Part shown: positions 21,129 through 30,844 of the stretch, piece after piece
Position numbering within the stretch: the stretch's first letter is position 1
Layout: every line of letters begins with the position of its first letter
Assembly (NCBI RefSeq): GCF_051465645.1
Contig: NZ_CP195790.1
Span: 1,736,001-1,800,000, forward strand
Origin: Planctomicrobium sp051465645
GTDB lineage: Bacteria > Planctomycetota > Planctomycetia > Planctomycetales > Planctomycetaceae
Length of the DNA stretch: 64,000 nucleotides
Direction: 5' to 3'
Program-made: the position numbers and the translations under genes
The notes under the pieces: generated by a model
What the model was told of the DNA's origin: nothing
Databases searched by the model: none
The model's input: the letters and a program-made list of their open reading frames with translations, nothing else

Positions 21129-22181
21129 TTAGTGCACACCCTGCAGAGACAGCCAGCGTTCGCAATCGAGTGCTGCCATACAGCCTGACCCTGCTGCCGT
21201 GATGGCCTGACGATAGTTGTCATCGGCAACGTCACCCGCCGCGAAGACTCCTTCAACGCTCGTATTGGTACGAAATGGAACAGTCCATTTCAGATACCCT
21301 TTGGAATTCATCTCCAGCTGACCTTTGAGGAACTCTGTATTCGGAGTGTGACCGATCGCAGCGAAGTAACCGGCGACTTCCAGTTCCTCAGTCTTGCCGG
21401 CGTCGTCTGTGCCGCGAATTCGAACTCCCGTCACTCCGGACGCGTCGGTCCCGAGGACTTCATCAACAACAGAATTCCACTTCACTTCAATCTTCGGGTT
21501 ATTGATAGCGCGTTCTGCCATCACTTTACTTGCCCGGAATGAATCGCGTCGGTGGACGATGTAGACCTTGGAACCGAACTTGGCCAGATAATCCGACTCT
21601 TCCATTGCCGTATCGCCGCCGCCAATGACCACCAATGGGCGATCACGGAAACGTGGCAACGCACCATCACACACTGCACAAGCGGAAACGCCCATGTTTT
21701 TGAAACGCTTCTCGGACTCGAGCCCCAGGTAGTTTGCTCGTGCCCCGGTCGCGATGATGATTGACTCTGCTTCGTAAGTGGCCCCGCCTGAAGTTTTCAG
21801 CTTGAATGGCCGCTTGGAGAAATCTACTTCAGTGACATCTTCCATCAATGTCCGGGTGCCGAAATTGACTGCCTGCTGGCGAATCAATTCCATCAACTCT
21901 GGTCCGCTGACGCCATGTTTCTGGTGCGGAGCCATCATCTGACGACGCTCTGCTGGCAACGCATTTTCAAGATAGGCGGAAAGATCCCCAGACGGGAATC
22001 CAGGGTAGTTTTCCACTTCTGTTGTAATGGCCAGCTGTCCCAGAGGAGGACGCCCCAGATCCCAGTTTTCCTGGGTCATTTCGCCTTCAATCACGAGAGG
22101 TTCAAGGCTTGCTCGAGCAGCATAGATTGCAGCAGACCATCCGGCGGGCCCAGATCCGATAATGATGACTCGTTCCGCCAT
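21129..22181 (-). CDS. trxB: Thioredoxin-disulfide reductase-like flavoprotein
   Basis: FAD/NADPH oxidoreductase that reduces thioredoxin in the cytoplasm. The FAD motif GSGPAGWSAAIYAARA is at 9-24, the redox motif SACAVCDGA puts the active cysteines at C168 and C171, and the NADPH motif GGGDTAMEE spans 187-195. FAAGDVADDNYRQAITAAGSGCMAALD (split) is the terminal FAD-binding signature. The 350 residues exceed the usual 315-325 because of insertions near 36-52 and 76-90. Redox partners such as thioredoxin are not adjacent. The fold is shared with ferredoxin/NADP reductases, but the CxxC makes TrxB the best call. Confidence 0.93.
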   Translation of the reverse strand: MAERVIIIGSGPAGWSAAIYAARASLEPLVIEGEMTQENWDLGRPPLGQLAITTEVENYPGFPSGDLSAYLENALPAERRQMMAPHQKHGVSGPELMELIRQQAVNFGTRTLMEDVTEVDFSKRPFKLKTSGGATYEAESIIIATGARANYLGLESEKRFKNMGVSACAVCDGALPRFRDRPLVVIGGGDTAMEESDYLAKFGSKVYIVHRRDSFRASKVMAERAINNPKIEVKWNSVVDEVLGTDASGVTGVRIRGTDDAGKTEELEVAGYFAAIGHTPNTEFLKGQLEMNSKGYLKWTVPFRTNTSVEGVFAAGDVADDNYRQAITAAGSGCMAALDCERWLSLQGVH

Positions 22182-22687
22182 ACCCTATGCACTCCTTGAA
22201 ACTGAAGAACTGAAATCGAAAGCAGACTCAATGTTCACTGTCGATGAAGACAGCAGTCAGGCAACCATTCCGGAAAACCTTGGAATGTCAAACTTGAAAA
22301 CCAAGCTTCGACGGATCCCAAAGCCTTCCTGATTGTCACTGACCGTATTTGTCACGCTATTCTGGAAGCAAAGTTCCCGACACTGACATTCGATGCATCT
22401 CTGGTGGTCGACTTCAGTTGAAAGAACTCTCAACCGAATTTTCGCCCTGAGATTCACTCCGTTGCCAGTGCCAATTTGGTCAGGGAACCATAGCTGACAA
22501 GAGGGCTCCCTGACAATTGGGCAATTCAAGATCTTCCCAGCCCGCACGGATGACGACGCGACGGGCAAGCCTCATCTGATCTCATGTTACGACCAGGACC
22601 ACTCCCGTCTCAACGCCGATTTTCTTCGTTCTGACTCGAGAAGTCACTTGGGAAAGTCGCCATCAAAGTCTCGCCACCTGAATGTTG
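22182..22687. other. Intergenic region
   Basis: Upstream of trxB and downstream of the lipoprotein gene, both minus strand. No convincing gene or terminator recognised. Confidence 0.4.
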
Positions 22688-23407
22688 CTATCTGATCTCC
22701 GCCGCCATCGACAGTCCAGTCCCGACATGCGGCAACGTTGATGCAAGTTCTTCTTTGTGAGCCGCGATGACATCAAGGCTTTCTTCAGACACCTGAGCCG
22801 TGAGCGCCAGAAATTCGGACAGAGCAATCAACTCTTCCAGAACGATCAGCTGCTGAGCCACCAGATCTGCATTCGCTGGGGAATCCTGCGATTCACTTCC
22901 ATCCAGTTGGAGGAGTTTCAACGCGGATTCCGTGATGTTACGGTCAATCTGTTGCCGCGATTCCGGCGACCGCGCGCTTTCAAGCATTCCCTGAGCTGAC
23001 CATGCTGAACTGAGTTTCAGCGAGAGGACTGCAAAAACTTCCGGTTCGAGATTCAACCGGCGAAACATCGAACTCAATCTGGCATCTTGTCGCCATTCCT
23101 GGCCCTGACGTTCTGGGCTCAGTGCGTCACGAATTGCCAGACGCAATTGACGAACCTGTTCCAGCAGCTTCGCGTTATGCCGTAATGATGGGAGATCCAT
23201 ACTTGAGAAGGGAGGCACTGTTTCACCAGGAAACTCCCGGACCACATCCAGAAACAATGCCACTTCCGCATGTGTTAATGGATGATCAAGTCGTACCTCA
23301 ATATTCACCGCGACTGGCTGCTCGATCGGCGTCTGCCCACATCCTGCTCCCAGGCAGGCAATGGTCATTAACAGGCAAAGAGGTGAGTTCCGAATTCGAT
23401 GTTTCAT
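22688..23407 (-). CDS. Predicted lipoprotein of unknown function
   Basis: A 239-residue lipoprotein. The start at 23407 gives a textbook signal: MKHRIRN, a hydrophobic core and the lipobox LGAGC, so the mature protein begins with CGQTP. A longer frame from 23506 would bury this signal. The mature part is strongly helical, rich in Leu, Glu, Ala and Gln, with no recognised domain. It sits 184 bases after the BBP7 start-side gene on the same strand, with a terminator hairpin between them (23492-23522), so it probably has its own promoter. Confidence 0.65.
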   Translation of the reverse strand: MKHRIRNSPLCLLMTIACLGAGCGQTPIEQPVAVNIEVRLDHPLTHAEVALFLDVVREFPGETVPPFSSMDLPSLRHNAKLLEQVRQLRLAIRDALSPERQGQEWRQDARLSSMFRRLNLEPEVFAVLSLKLSSAWSAQGMLESARSPESRQQIDRNITESALKLLQLDGSESQDSPANADLVAQQLIVLEELIALSEFLALTAQVSEESLDVIAAHKEELASTLPHVGTGLSMAAEIR

Positions 23408-23491
23408 TGACCCCTCCTGCATTCGCAGCAACATTCCGCTTGCCGGACTTCCGGAGTTGATCCGGTCCACAAAAGCAGTATGTGGATATGA

Positions 23492-23522
23492 AATCACCCC
23501 GGCCAATTTGACCGGGGTGATT
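23492..23522 (-). terminator. Hairpin after the BBP7 gene
   Basis: AATCACCCCGG (23492-23502) pairs perfectly with CCGGGGTGATT (23512-23522). It lies 70 bases after the BBP7 stop on the minus strand and 85 bases before the lipoprotein start. It is followed by TTTCATATCC on the minus strand. Confidence 0.65.
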
Positions 23523-23591
23523 CGTGCTTGCCCCCCTAGGCTAAGCGTACACCAACAATTTCAATTTCAGACAACCGAGTGGCCGCACCAC

Positions 23592-25289
23592 TTAGAATGT
23601 CCAGTTGAAACCGAAGTTAAACTGATTTGCCCACCAGCTGGACCGGTCAATGTTAATTTCCGGATACAGCGGGAAGCCCTGCCAGTTAATACTCTCTGAT
23701 GGTCGAGCAACTTCACCCACCCACAGGAATGTGTAACCGATTCGGAACGTCGCATTCTCGAAGGCTGACATCTTTCGGAGAACCGGGACGACGTCGACGA
23801 CATCGATATCCGCGTAAACCGATTGCTGAAAAACTGGTGAGACGTGCGTTGAGTTGCGTGAGGAATTGAACTCGGAGACAAACGCCGGATCCAACATTCG
23901 TGGGACCGCATATCCGCCGAATCGAGCATCATACAGTGGGTCGCCGATGTTGTTCCCGTACAGGTTGATCTCTTCGCTGTTTGCAGAGATACCGATGCTG
24001 GTTTCTCCCCAAACTTTGAACCCACCACGCTGTTGACCGAGGTCAAATCGGAAACCGATTTCAGGTCCGGCAATATGCGACTCAACAGAGTTATGCAAGC
24101 TGGCAGTGTACTGATCGTAAAGTCGAGTCAGAGATGTTGCGACAGGTCGGCCGGTACTGGCTGTTGCAGTGCTGCCAGTTCCTCCACCGGTTCCTCCCGT
24201 TGTGGTCGCACCGTTTACCTGATAGGTGAAACCGCTGTCCACACCGCGGAAGTCGAAAGTCTCTCCGATGTACTGATAGCGAATCCCCCACATTGGACGA
24301 AGCTTCATTGCATCGCCACGGTAGATCGATTGCTGGTAAATGTTGACATTCGCACCAGCAGCCTGGGTTGTCGCTTTGACACCGTAATAGACGTCGTACT
24401 TGGCTGTTGATCCCAGACCAAAGTTTGGTCCGATAGTATTCTGTCCGTTATAGAGCGGAATGTTTCCGTTCACTGGAGTCAGATTCTGGCCGCCCAATGC
24501 GGAAGTCAGAGACTGATTGACACGAATTCCATTGATGAACTCGTCACCCCGGCTGAACGAAGAGGTTCCTTCACCGCCCCACCAACCGACGACGGCAACC
24601 CCGGAATCATCTTCATTGAAGTATCCCAGTCGCCCTCGAATCCCCGCGTCAGTCCCGGGACTCCCCATGACTCGCGTATTGAAATTCGGGTACAGACGAG
24701 TTGAATTAGTGACATAGGTGCTTGCATCCGTATGCAAAGCAGGGAACGGAAACACCAACGGTGTGACTGTGTACCAACCAAGAGGTGGCGGTGTTGACGT
24801 CGTTGGAGACGGATACGTTCCGGCATAAGGCGGAACAGGCACGCCGTCCGGAGACGAAATGGAACCGTTCAGCCCCATGAAGCCATCCGACGGTGACCCG
24901 ATCGCTGCATCGCCTGCGTTCTTATAAATTAACGCAATCGCTTCGATCGATCCTTCAACCGTCCGCTGGCGATACAGCAACTCACGGAACCAGAGGCCGC
25001 CGCGATTATAATGCTGCTCCTGACCCACATTCCCCGGATGAAACGGGCTGATCTGTGGCCAAGGCTGATACCCTTCAGGAATTCCCTGAGGGTAGATTGT
25101 TTGCGGATCGGTGTATCCACCAGCCGGCCCCGGCGCTGGATAAAAATCATATCCGCCACCGTATCCCCCCGGGCTCATCCCATCGTTATAGGGACCGCCC
25201 GCGTCTGGTGTTTGTCCGGAGAGGGGGGATTGGGAAGCCAGCAGCATTGCTGCACCCGCCACCGCTTTCATCCAGGGCTGAATCCGCAT
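23592..25289 (-). CDS. BBP7-family outer-membrane beta-barrel protein
   Basis: A 565-residue protein with an N-terminal signal peptide (MRIQPWMKAVAGAAMLLASQ) and a long Gly/Tyr/Pro-rich linker to about residue 90. The rest is a succession of amphipathic beta strands with aromatic residues, ending in NQFNFGFNWTF, whose terminal Phe is the usual signal for beta-barrel assembly in the outer membrane. The pattern fits the BBP7 family, described as porin-like proteins found mainly in planctomycetes. The substrate is unknown. A hairpin terminator follows at 23492-23522. Confidence 0.8.
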   Translation of the reverse strand: MRIQPWMKAVAGAAMLLASQSPLSGQTPDAGGPYNDGMSPGGYGGGYDFYPAPGPAGGYTDPQTIYPQGIPEGYQPWPQISPFHPGNVGQEQHYNRGGLWFRELLYRQRTVEGSIEAIALIYKNAGDAAIGSPSDGFMGLNGSISSPDGVPVPPYAGTYPSPTTSTPPPLGWYTVTPLVFPFPALHTDASTYVTNSTRLYPNFNTRVMGSPGTDAGIRGRLGYFNEDDSGVAVVGWWGGEGTSSFSRGDEFINGIRVNQSLTSALGGQNLTPVNGNIPLYNGQNTIGPNFGLGSTAKYDVYYGVKATTQAAGANVNIYQQSIYRGDAMKLRPMWGIRYQYIGETFDFRGVDSGFTYQVNGATTTGGTGGGTGSTATASTGRPVATSLTRLYDQYTASLHNSVESHIAGPEIGFRFDLGQQRGGFKVWGETSIGISANSEEINLYGNNIGDPLYDARFGGYAVPRMLDPAFVSEFNSSRNSTHVSPVFQQSVYADIDVVDVVPVLRKMSAFENATFRIGYTFLWVGEVARPSESINWQGFPLYPEINIDRSSWWANQFNFGFNWTF

Positions 25290-25886
25290 CAGTACGTCCT
25301 TGACTGGCTTGCCAAAACCGCTTCACGGTCGGCGATCGACGAGAAGGAATCCAAAATTCCTACAACACTCGTCCCGAAAAACCGCCCCGACTCAGGTAGA
25401 CACGCAGTCACGTCGGACTCAAACAAGTCCATCTACCTGCTCCTTAAGAGCAAATTCCCGAGAACAAGCACCTGCCATCAACCCATCAATGGATTGCGAC
25501 AGACCTTTTCCAAAATCACTTTTTCAGATCGTGCTCATCCGCCCACGCCCCTCACAGCGGGAACGGGGAGACGGTCCTGATTGAGTTATCGGAATGTCGA
25601 TCAGTCAAACTGTACCGATTGTGCGCGTTACAATACGTTTTCCTGTTGTAATTGATTTGCGGCAGAATCCGCCTTTGATGAAAATGCCATTCCGGCAGAC
25701 GTTTCCCTCTATCAACCAGTGCGCAGGTCACCTCTTTCACTATATATATAAGGGCGAAATGGCGTTGCCGTATTGCCGTACGCAGTTTCATCTTGGATGC
25801 GTCGGCGTTAGCATGGAGTCCTCTAGCCTGGAATCATCGCTGGAGAGACTGCCGGCCGTGTCTTTTTGAATGCAAAAGGAGTCCCC
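25290..25886. other. Divergent intergenic region BBP7-moxR
   Basis: About 600 bases with no convincing gene. It includes the short alternating tract TATATATATA near 25741-25750. Promoters for both divergent genes must lie here. The last bases carry AAAAGGAG (25874-25881), the moxR ribosome-binding site. Confidence 0.5.
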
Positions 25887-26906
<1,020 letters not shown>

Positions 26907-27260
26907 TTTTGCCGAATTTACCCAGAATCTCCGGCCGATGACATGAGTACAAACAGGAGTCCCCTTTCGTTAGGTTCTTGCTACCCCGCATGTTAAGACC
27001 GGGAAAATGCGTCAAATATATCAATAAAGCTGATGAGACAACCCGCATTGACCGATTTCGAAAGATAGATACAATCGGTGTAGTTGGGTAAGCCGGTAAA
27101 CTTCGCATTGCTGGCAGGACTCATAGTTTTGGTGAACTCTTCACGGACGAAGGCAACCGAAGCGAATCTTAGATCTCGGTGCGCCGTGAGTGCTCGGCTG
27201 CTGCAGCATTGACCTGAGGATAGGTTGACTGCGATAGCTGGAAGGGAGAATAGGAGCACG
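26907..27260. other. Intergenic region moxR-regulator
   Basis: No gene seen. It ends with TAGGAG (27251-27256), the ribosome-binding site of the regulator gene. Confidence 0.4.
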
Positions 27261-27836
27261 ATGAAAACGGTCTTTACGACAGGCGAAGCAGCCAAGATCT
27301 GTAAGGTCAGCCAACAGACGATCATTCGCTGCTTTGACTCTGGTCAATTAAAAGGGTTCCGCGTTCCCGGATCGCGGTTCCGTCGCATTCCCCGGGATGT
27401 CCTTTATAAGTTCATGAAGGACAACGGCATCCCGACCGATGCGCTTGAAAGCGGTAAACGCAAAGCTCTGGTCGTCGATGATGATCGTGACTTGGTGGAC
27501 TTGCTGAGAGATTCACTCGAAGCAGACGGACGATTTGAAGTCCGGTCCGCGAACAACGGCTTTGATGCCGGCATGATGGTCAAGGAATATCGCCCGGACA
27601 TTATTTTCCTGGATGTGATGCTACCTGACATCAACGGGAAAGAAGTCTGCCAGCGCGTCCGCAGTGACCCATCTTTGGATGACGTCAAAATTCTCTGCAT
27701 CTCCGGCATGGTTGAATCCGATCGGATTCAAGAACTCCGCGATGCAGGTGCGAACGACTTCGTTCAGAAGCCATTCGAAATTGAAACTCTGATTCAACGG
27801 GCCTGCCGCCTGCTGGATCTCGAAGTTTCGAAGTAG
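27261..27836 (+). CDS. HTH-receiver response regulator
   Basis: A 191-residue regulator with a reversed architecture. Residues 1-58 form an excisionase/MerR-like helix-turn-helix (TTGEAAKICKVSQQTIIRCF, RRIPRDVLYKFM), a DNA-binding module of the HTH_17 class. Residues 67-188 form a receiver domain: acidic pocket D73-D75, phospho-acceptor D118 in FLDVMLPD, S148 at the switch position and K170 in VQKPFE. In most response regulators the receiver precedes the DNA-binding domain. The start at 27261 is preceded by TAGGAG; a start 12 codons upstream lacks this. A histidine kinase gene follows 300 bases downstream and is the likely partner. A 9-bp hairpin with a GAAA loop lies between them. Confidence 0.88.
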   Translation: MKTVFTTGEAAKICKVSQQTIIRCFDSGQLKGFRVPGSRFRRIPRDVLYKFMKDNGIPTDALESGKRKALVVDDDRDLVDLLRDSLEADGRFEVRSANNGFDAGMMVKEYRPDIIFLDVMLPDINGKEVCQRVRSDPSLDDVKILCISGMVESDRIQELRDAGANDFVQKPFEIETLIQRACRLLDLEVSK

Positions 27837-27875
27837 AGTTCTCTCCCTTGATCGGGAACATGAGAAATATCGTCG

Positions 27876-27897
27876 GCTGCGCCAGAAATGGCGCAGC
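27876..27897 (+). terminator. Hairpin with GAAA loop after the regulator
   Basis: GCTGCGCCA (27876-27884) pairs perfectly with TGGCGCAGC (27889-27897), closed by the tetraloop GAAA. There is no T tract, so it could be a weak terminator or an mRNA-stabilising element between regulator and kinase. Confidence 0.45.
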
Positions 27898-28136
27898 AGA
27901 TAGGTATTCTTTCATTCCATATCGAGCCACCTTCTATCAACTGCTTGTGCATTCCTGCACCATTTGACTGATGTAAGCTCTCTGTCATTCACAACCTCTC
28001 GGAATCAATCTGTCTGAACACGCCTTTACGGCTGCGCAGTTTTGATCGAAACTGGTTGAATTCGACACGTCTTTACCGTGATTCCTGAGCTTACTCACCG
28101 GTGCTCATTCAATTCATTGAGAGTGGATGCAAGGGC

Positions 28137-29348
28137 ATGACGTCGGACAGTTCTGATCCCCGACGTAGTGAGCCTCTAGTCAGTCCGACACAGCTTCTCG
28201 AACGATGCCCGCCTTGGCTCGGAGCTGAAAAGATCGCTCTGGAATTGCTGACGGCGTGGTCTCACAATTTCTCATTGAATCGATGCCTGCTGCTCTGGTC
28301 GATCCCGCATCTCGGCGAGATTCAGGGCGCAGTCCAGACGACATCTTCTGAAACGCTTTCCCCGTTCAGTTTCGCCTGCGGAAGTATCTCGCTTCAGCAG
28401 ACAACCGTCTCCAACTGTTGGGGAATTTGCTTCCCGCCGCTGACTTCCTTCCTCAAAGCCATTGAGGAGTTGAACCAGTTGCGATCAGGCGACGAAACAT
28501 GGATCTGGCACACCGTTCAGGTTGCCACAGAGGCTGGCATTCCTGAGATCGCGATTGCACTTCCTGCAGAATTCGGATCCGAGTTGAATCACGAGTGGCT
28601 GTCAATGACAGGGACGCTACTCACATGGGCCATTCGATTTCAGCACGAATTACAGACTCAGAAACTGGAATCGTTGGCCGAATACTCAGCCGGTGCTGGC
28701 CACGAGATCAACAACCCTTTGGGGAGCATCATCGGACGCACGTCACAACTGTTGAAGGAAGAGAGCAACCCGGAACGGAAGCGAGCTCTCGAAAATATCG
28801 GTGCTCAGGCGTATCGGGTGCGAGATATGATCGGCGACACGATGTCATTCGCCCGACCTCCGCTTCCGCGAAAGGAAACTCGCTCTCCGGCTGCCATTCT
28901 GAACACGGTTCTCGGTCGCTTTCAGTCTGATTTCGAACAGCAGAACATTCTGTGTTCCGTGAAAGCGTCGCAGGATTTTCTGGCAGACGTCGATCGGCAC
29001 CAGATCGAGATTGTCTTCTCCGAACTTATCCGAAATTCGCAGTTTGCCATCTCGTCGATGCCTTCCCAAGAACGCGGGAGTATTGAAATTGAGTTCAGTG
29101 CGGAATCGCGTACCGATCGCGATGGAATCCGCATCGACTTTAAAGACACCGGCCCGGGACTGGATCCGATTCAACGTCTGCACGCCTTCGATCCGTTCTA
29201 CTCCGGTCGACAAGCTGGCCGCGGACTGGGCTTCGGCCTCTCTAAATGCTGGCAAATCCTCCGACTTCATGGCGGTTCGATCGAAATTCTGCCCCAGCAG
29301 AGTCCCGTTATCCTACGTCTATGGCTCCCGGCATCACCGGCTGAGTAA
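28137..29348 (+). CDS. Cytoplasmic sensor histidine kinase
   Basis: A 403-residue kinase without any transmembrane segment, so it probably senses an internal signal. The first 170 residues form an unrecognised sensor region with scattered cysteines (C50, C81, C94, C98). The phospho-accepting H189 lies in GAGHEINNPLG, a HisKA dimerisation domain, followed by an HATPase domain with the N box ELIRNSQFAI, the G1 box DTGPGLD and the G2 box GRGLGFGLS. The start at 28137 is chosen over an in-frame ATG 12 codons upstream, but the choice is weak. It follows the HTH-receiver regulator on the same strand and probably phosphorylates it. Confidence 0.88.
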   Translation: MTSDSSDPRRSEPLVSPTQLLERCPPWLGAEKIALELLTAWSHNFSLNRCLLLWSIPHLGEIQGAVQTTSSETLSPFSFACGSISLQQTTVSNCWGICFPPLTSFLKAIEELNQLRSGDETWIWHTVQVATEAGIPEIAIALPAEFGSELNHEWLSMTGTLLTWAIRFQHELQTQKLESLAEYSAGAGHEINNPLGSIIGRTSQLLKEESNPERKRALENIGAQAYRVRDMIGDTMSFARPPLPRKETRSPAAILNTVLGRFQSDFEQQNILCSVKASQDFLADVDRHQIEIVFSELIRNSQFAISSMPSQERGSIEIEFSAESRTDRDGIRIDFKDTGPGLDPIQRLHAFDPFYSGRQAGRGLGFGLSKCWQILRLHGGSIEILPQQSPVILRLWLPASPAE

Positions 29349-29743
29349 GACACTCCGAGAACGATAGAGGAACCAACGCAGGTTCCGTATCGGTTGTCTT
29401 CAAAAAGCTGACACTGAAATCCGCATCACTTGTACCAAATTTCACGCTCCCAGCATTCTCAGTGAAAGCAGTGCATCAATCTCTATCGATACGGGTTTGA
29501 ACGCATGAAATGCAGAGCAATATGTGTTCTAATAACGTGTTGGAATCGAACCGGATTTCTGATTCGATCATTCCCATGTCTTTTGCAATCTCATGTGATT
29601 TCAGGCACTTCATCGAATTGCGGAGTTGCCAATTGTTGCTGACATTTTCATCCGGCGAAACCGGCTTGAGACGGCAGCAATTCTGAATCATGTGATTTCG
29701 CAAACGTCTCCTTCTCTTCCTTCAGATACAACTTGACGGATAC
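29349..29743. other. Intergenic region kinase-DHS
   Basis: No convincing gene. A weak hairpin GGAACC/GGTTCC (29369-29386) follows the kinase stop. Confidence 0.4.
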
Positions 29744-30730
29744 ATGAGCAAGCAGCCTGCTGGCCCAATTACACAATTCATCCATCATCACTACCGGCAC
29801 TTCAATGCCGCCGCTCTGGTTGACGCGGCCGATGCCTACTCCGCCCACATGGACGCCGGAGGCAAGATGATGATCACTCTGGCAGGCGCCATGAGCACCG
29901 CAGAGCTCGGGCTCTCTCTTGCTGAAATGATTCGACAGGACAAAGTCCAACTGATCTGCTGCACAGGGGCAAATCTGGAAGAAGACGTCTTCAACCTGGT
30001 CGCCCATGACTATTACGAACGAGTTCCGCATTACCGAACTCTGTCGACTCAAGAAGAAGTAGATCTTCTGAACCGACACATGAACCGAGTCACCGACACA
30101 TGCATCCCTGAAGGGGAAGCGATGCGTCGAATGGAAACGGCCATGATCGAAGTCTGGACCAAGGCCGATCAAGCTGGCGAACGTTTCTTCCCTCACGAGT
30201 TCTTCTATCAGGTCCTGCTGAGCGGTAAGTACCAGGAGTACTACCAGATTGACCCGAAGAACTCCTGGATGCTCGCAGCGGCCGAAAAGAATCTGCCGAT
30301 CATCACACCGGGATGGGAAGACTCCACGCTCGGAAACATGTACGCAGCTGCCGTCATTCGAGGTGACGTGAAGAACGTTCATACCGTTCGAACCGGCATC
30401 GAATTCATGACATGGTTCGCCGATTTCTACACAGAGATCACCTCTGACTCCACACTGGGAATGTTCCAGATTGGCGGGGGAATCGCTGGTGACTTCCCGA
30501 TCTGCGTGGTGCCGATGCTCCATCAGGATCTGCAGCGAACTAACGTTCCACTCTGGGGATATTTCTGCCAGATCAGCGATTCAACGACCAGCTACGGCAG
30601 CTACTCCGGCGCTGTTCCGAATGAGAAGATCACTTGGGGGAAACTGGGAGCCGAAACTCCTCGGTTTATCATCGAGTCTGACGCAACCATCGTTGCGCCA
30701 CTGGTCTTCGCCAGTATCCTGAACTGGTAA
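29744..30730 (+). CDS. Deoxyhypusine synthase family protein
   Basis: A 328-residue member of the deoxyhypusine synthase family. Eukaryotic and archaeal enzymes transfer the aminobutyl group of spermidine to a lysine of eIF5A; bacterial relatives are thought to make homospermidine or to act on unknown targets. The Rossmann-like NAD region includes LAGAMSTAELGLSLAE and CTGANLEEDVFN. FQIGGGIAGDFP is a second conserved loop. The catalytic lysine matching human Lys329 is K300 in ITWGKLG, so an active enzyme is likely. Bacteria have no eIF5A, and bacterial EF-P is not normally modified this way, so the substrate is open. A LarA-like gene follows on the same strand with a perfect inverted repeat between. 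Confidence 0.88.
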   Translation: MSKQPAGPITQFIHHHYRHFNAAALVDAADAYSAHMDAGGKMMITLAGAMSTAELGLSLAEMIRQDKVQLICCTGANLEEDVFNLVAHDYYERVPHYRTLSTQEEVDLLNRHMNRVTDTCIPEGEAMRRMETAMIEVWTKADQAGERFFPHEFFYQVLLSGKYQEYYQIDPKNSWMLAAAEKNLPIITPGWEDSTLGNMYAAAVIRGDVKNVHTVRTGIEFMTWFADFYTEITSDSTLGMFQIGGGIAGDFPICVVPMLHQDLQRTNVPLWGYFCQISDSTTSYGSYSGAVPNEKITWGKLGAETPRFIIESDATIVAPLVFASILNW

Positions 30731-30756
30731 TCGTCGCACAAAAGACATCTCTTATC

Positions 30757-30800
30757 AGCAATCTGAGATGCAGACTGTCACGCATGCATCTCAGATTGCT
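30757..30800 (+). repeat. Perfect 16-bp inverted repeat between DHS-like and LarA-like genes
   Basis: AGCAATCTGAGATGCA (30757-30772) pairs without mismatch with TGCATCTCAGATTGCT (30785-30800) around a 12-nt loop. It starts 27 bases after the DHS stop and ends 45 bases before the next ATG. It is not followed by a strong T tract (CAAGCGAACATTTTGA), so it may be a terminator, an mRNA-processing site or an operator. Confidence 0.8.
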
Positions 30801-30844
30801 CAAGCGAACATTTTGATCAACTGAATTGTCCTGGAAGGTCTCCC

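Noticed and set aside
29648..30523. 291-residue minus-strand open frame opposite the DHS-like gene
   Set aside because: Fully antisense to a clear enzyme gene; His/Val/Asp-rich shadow composition.
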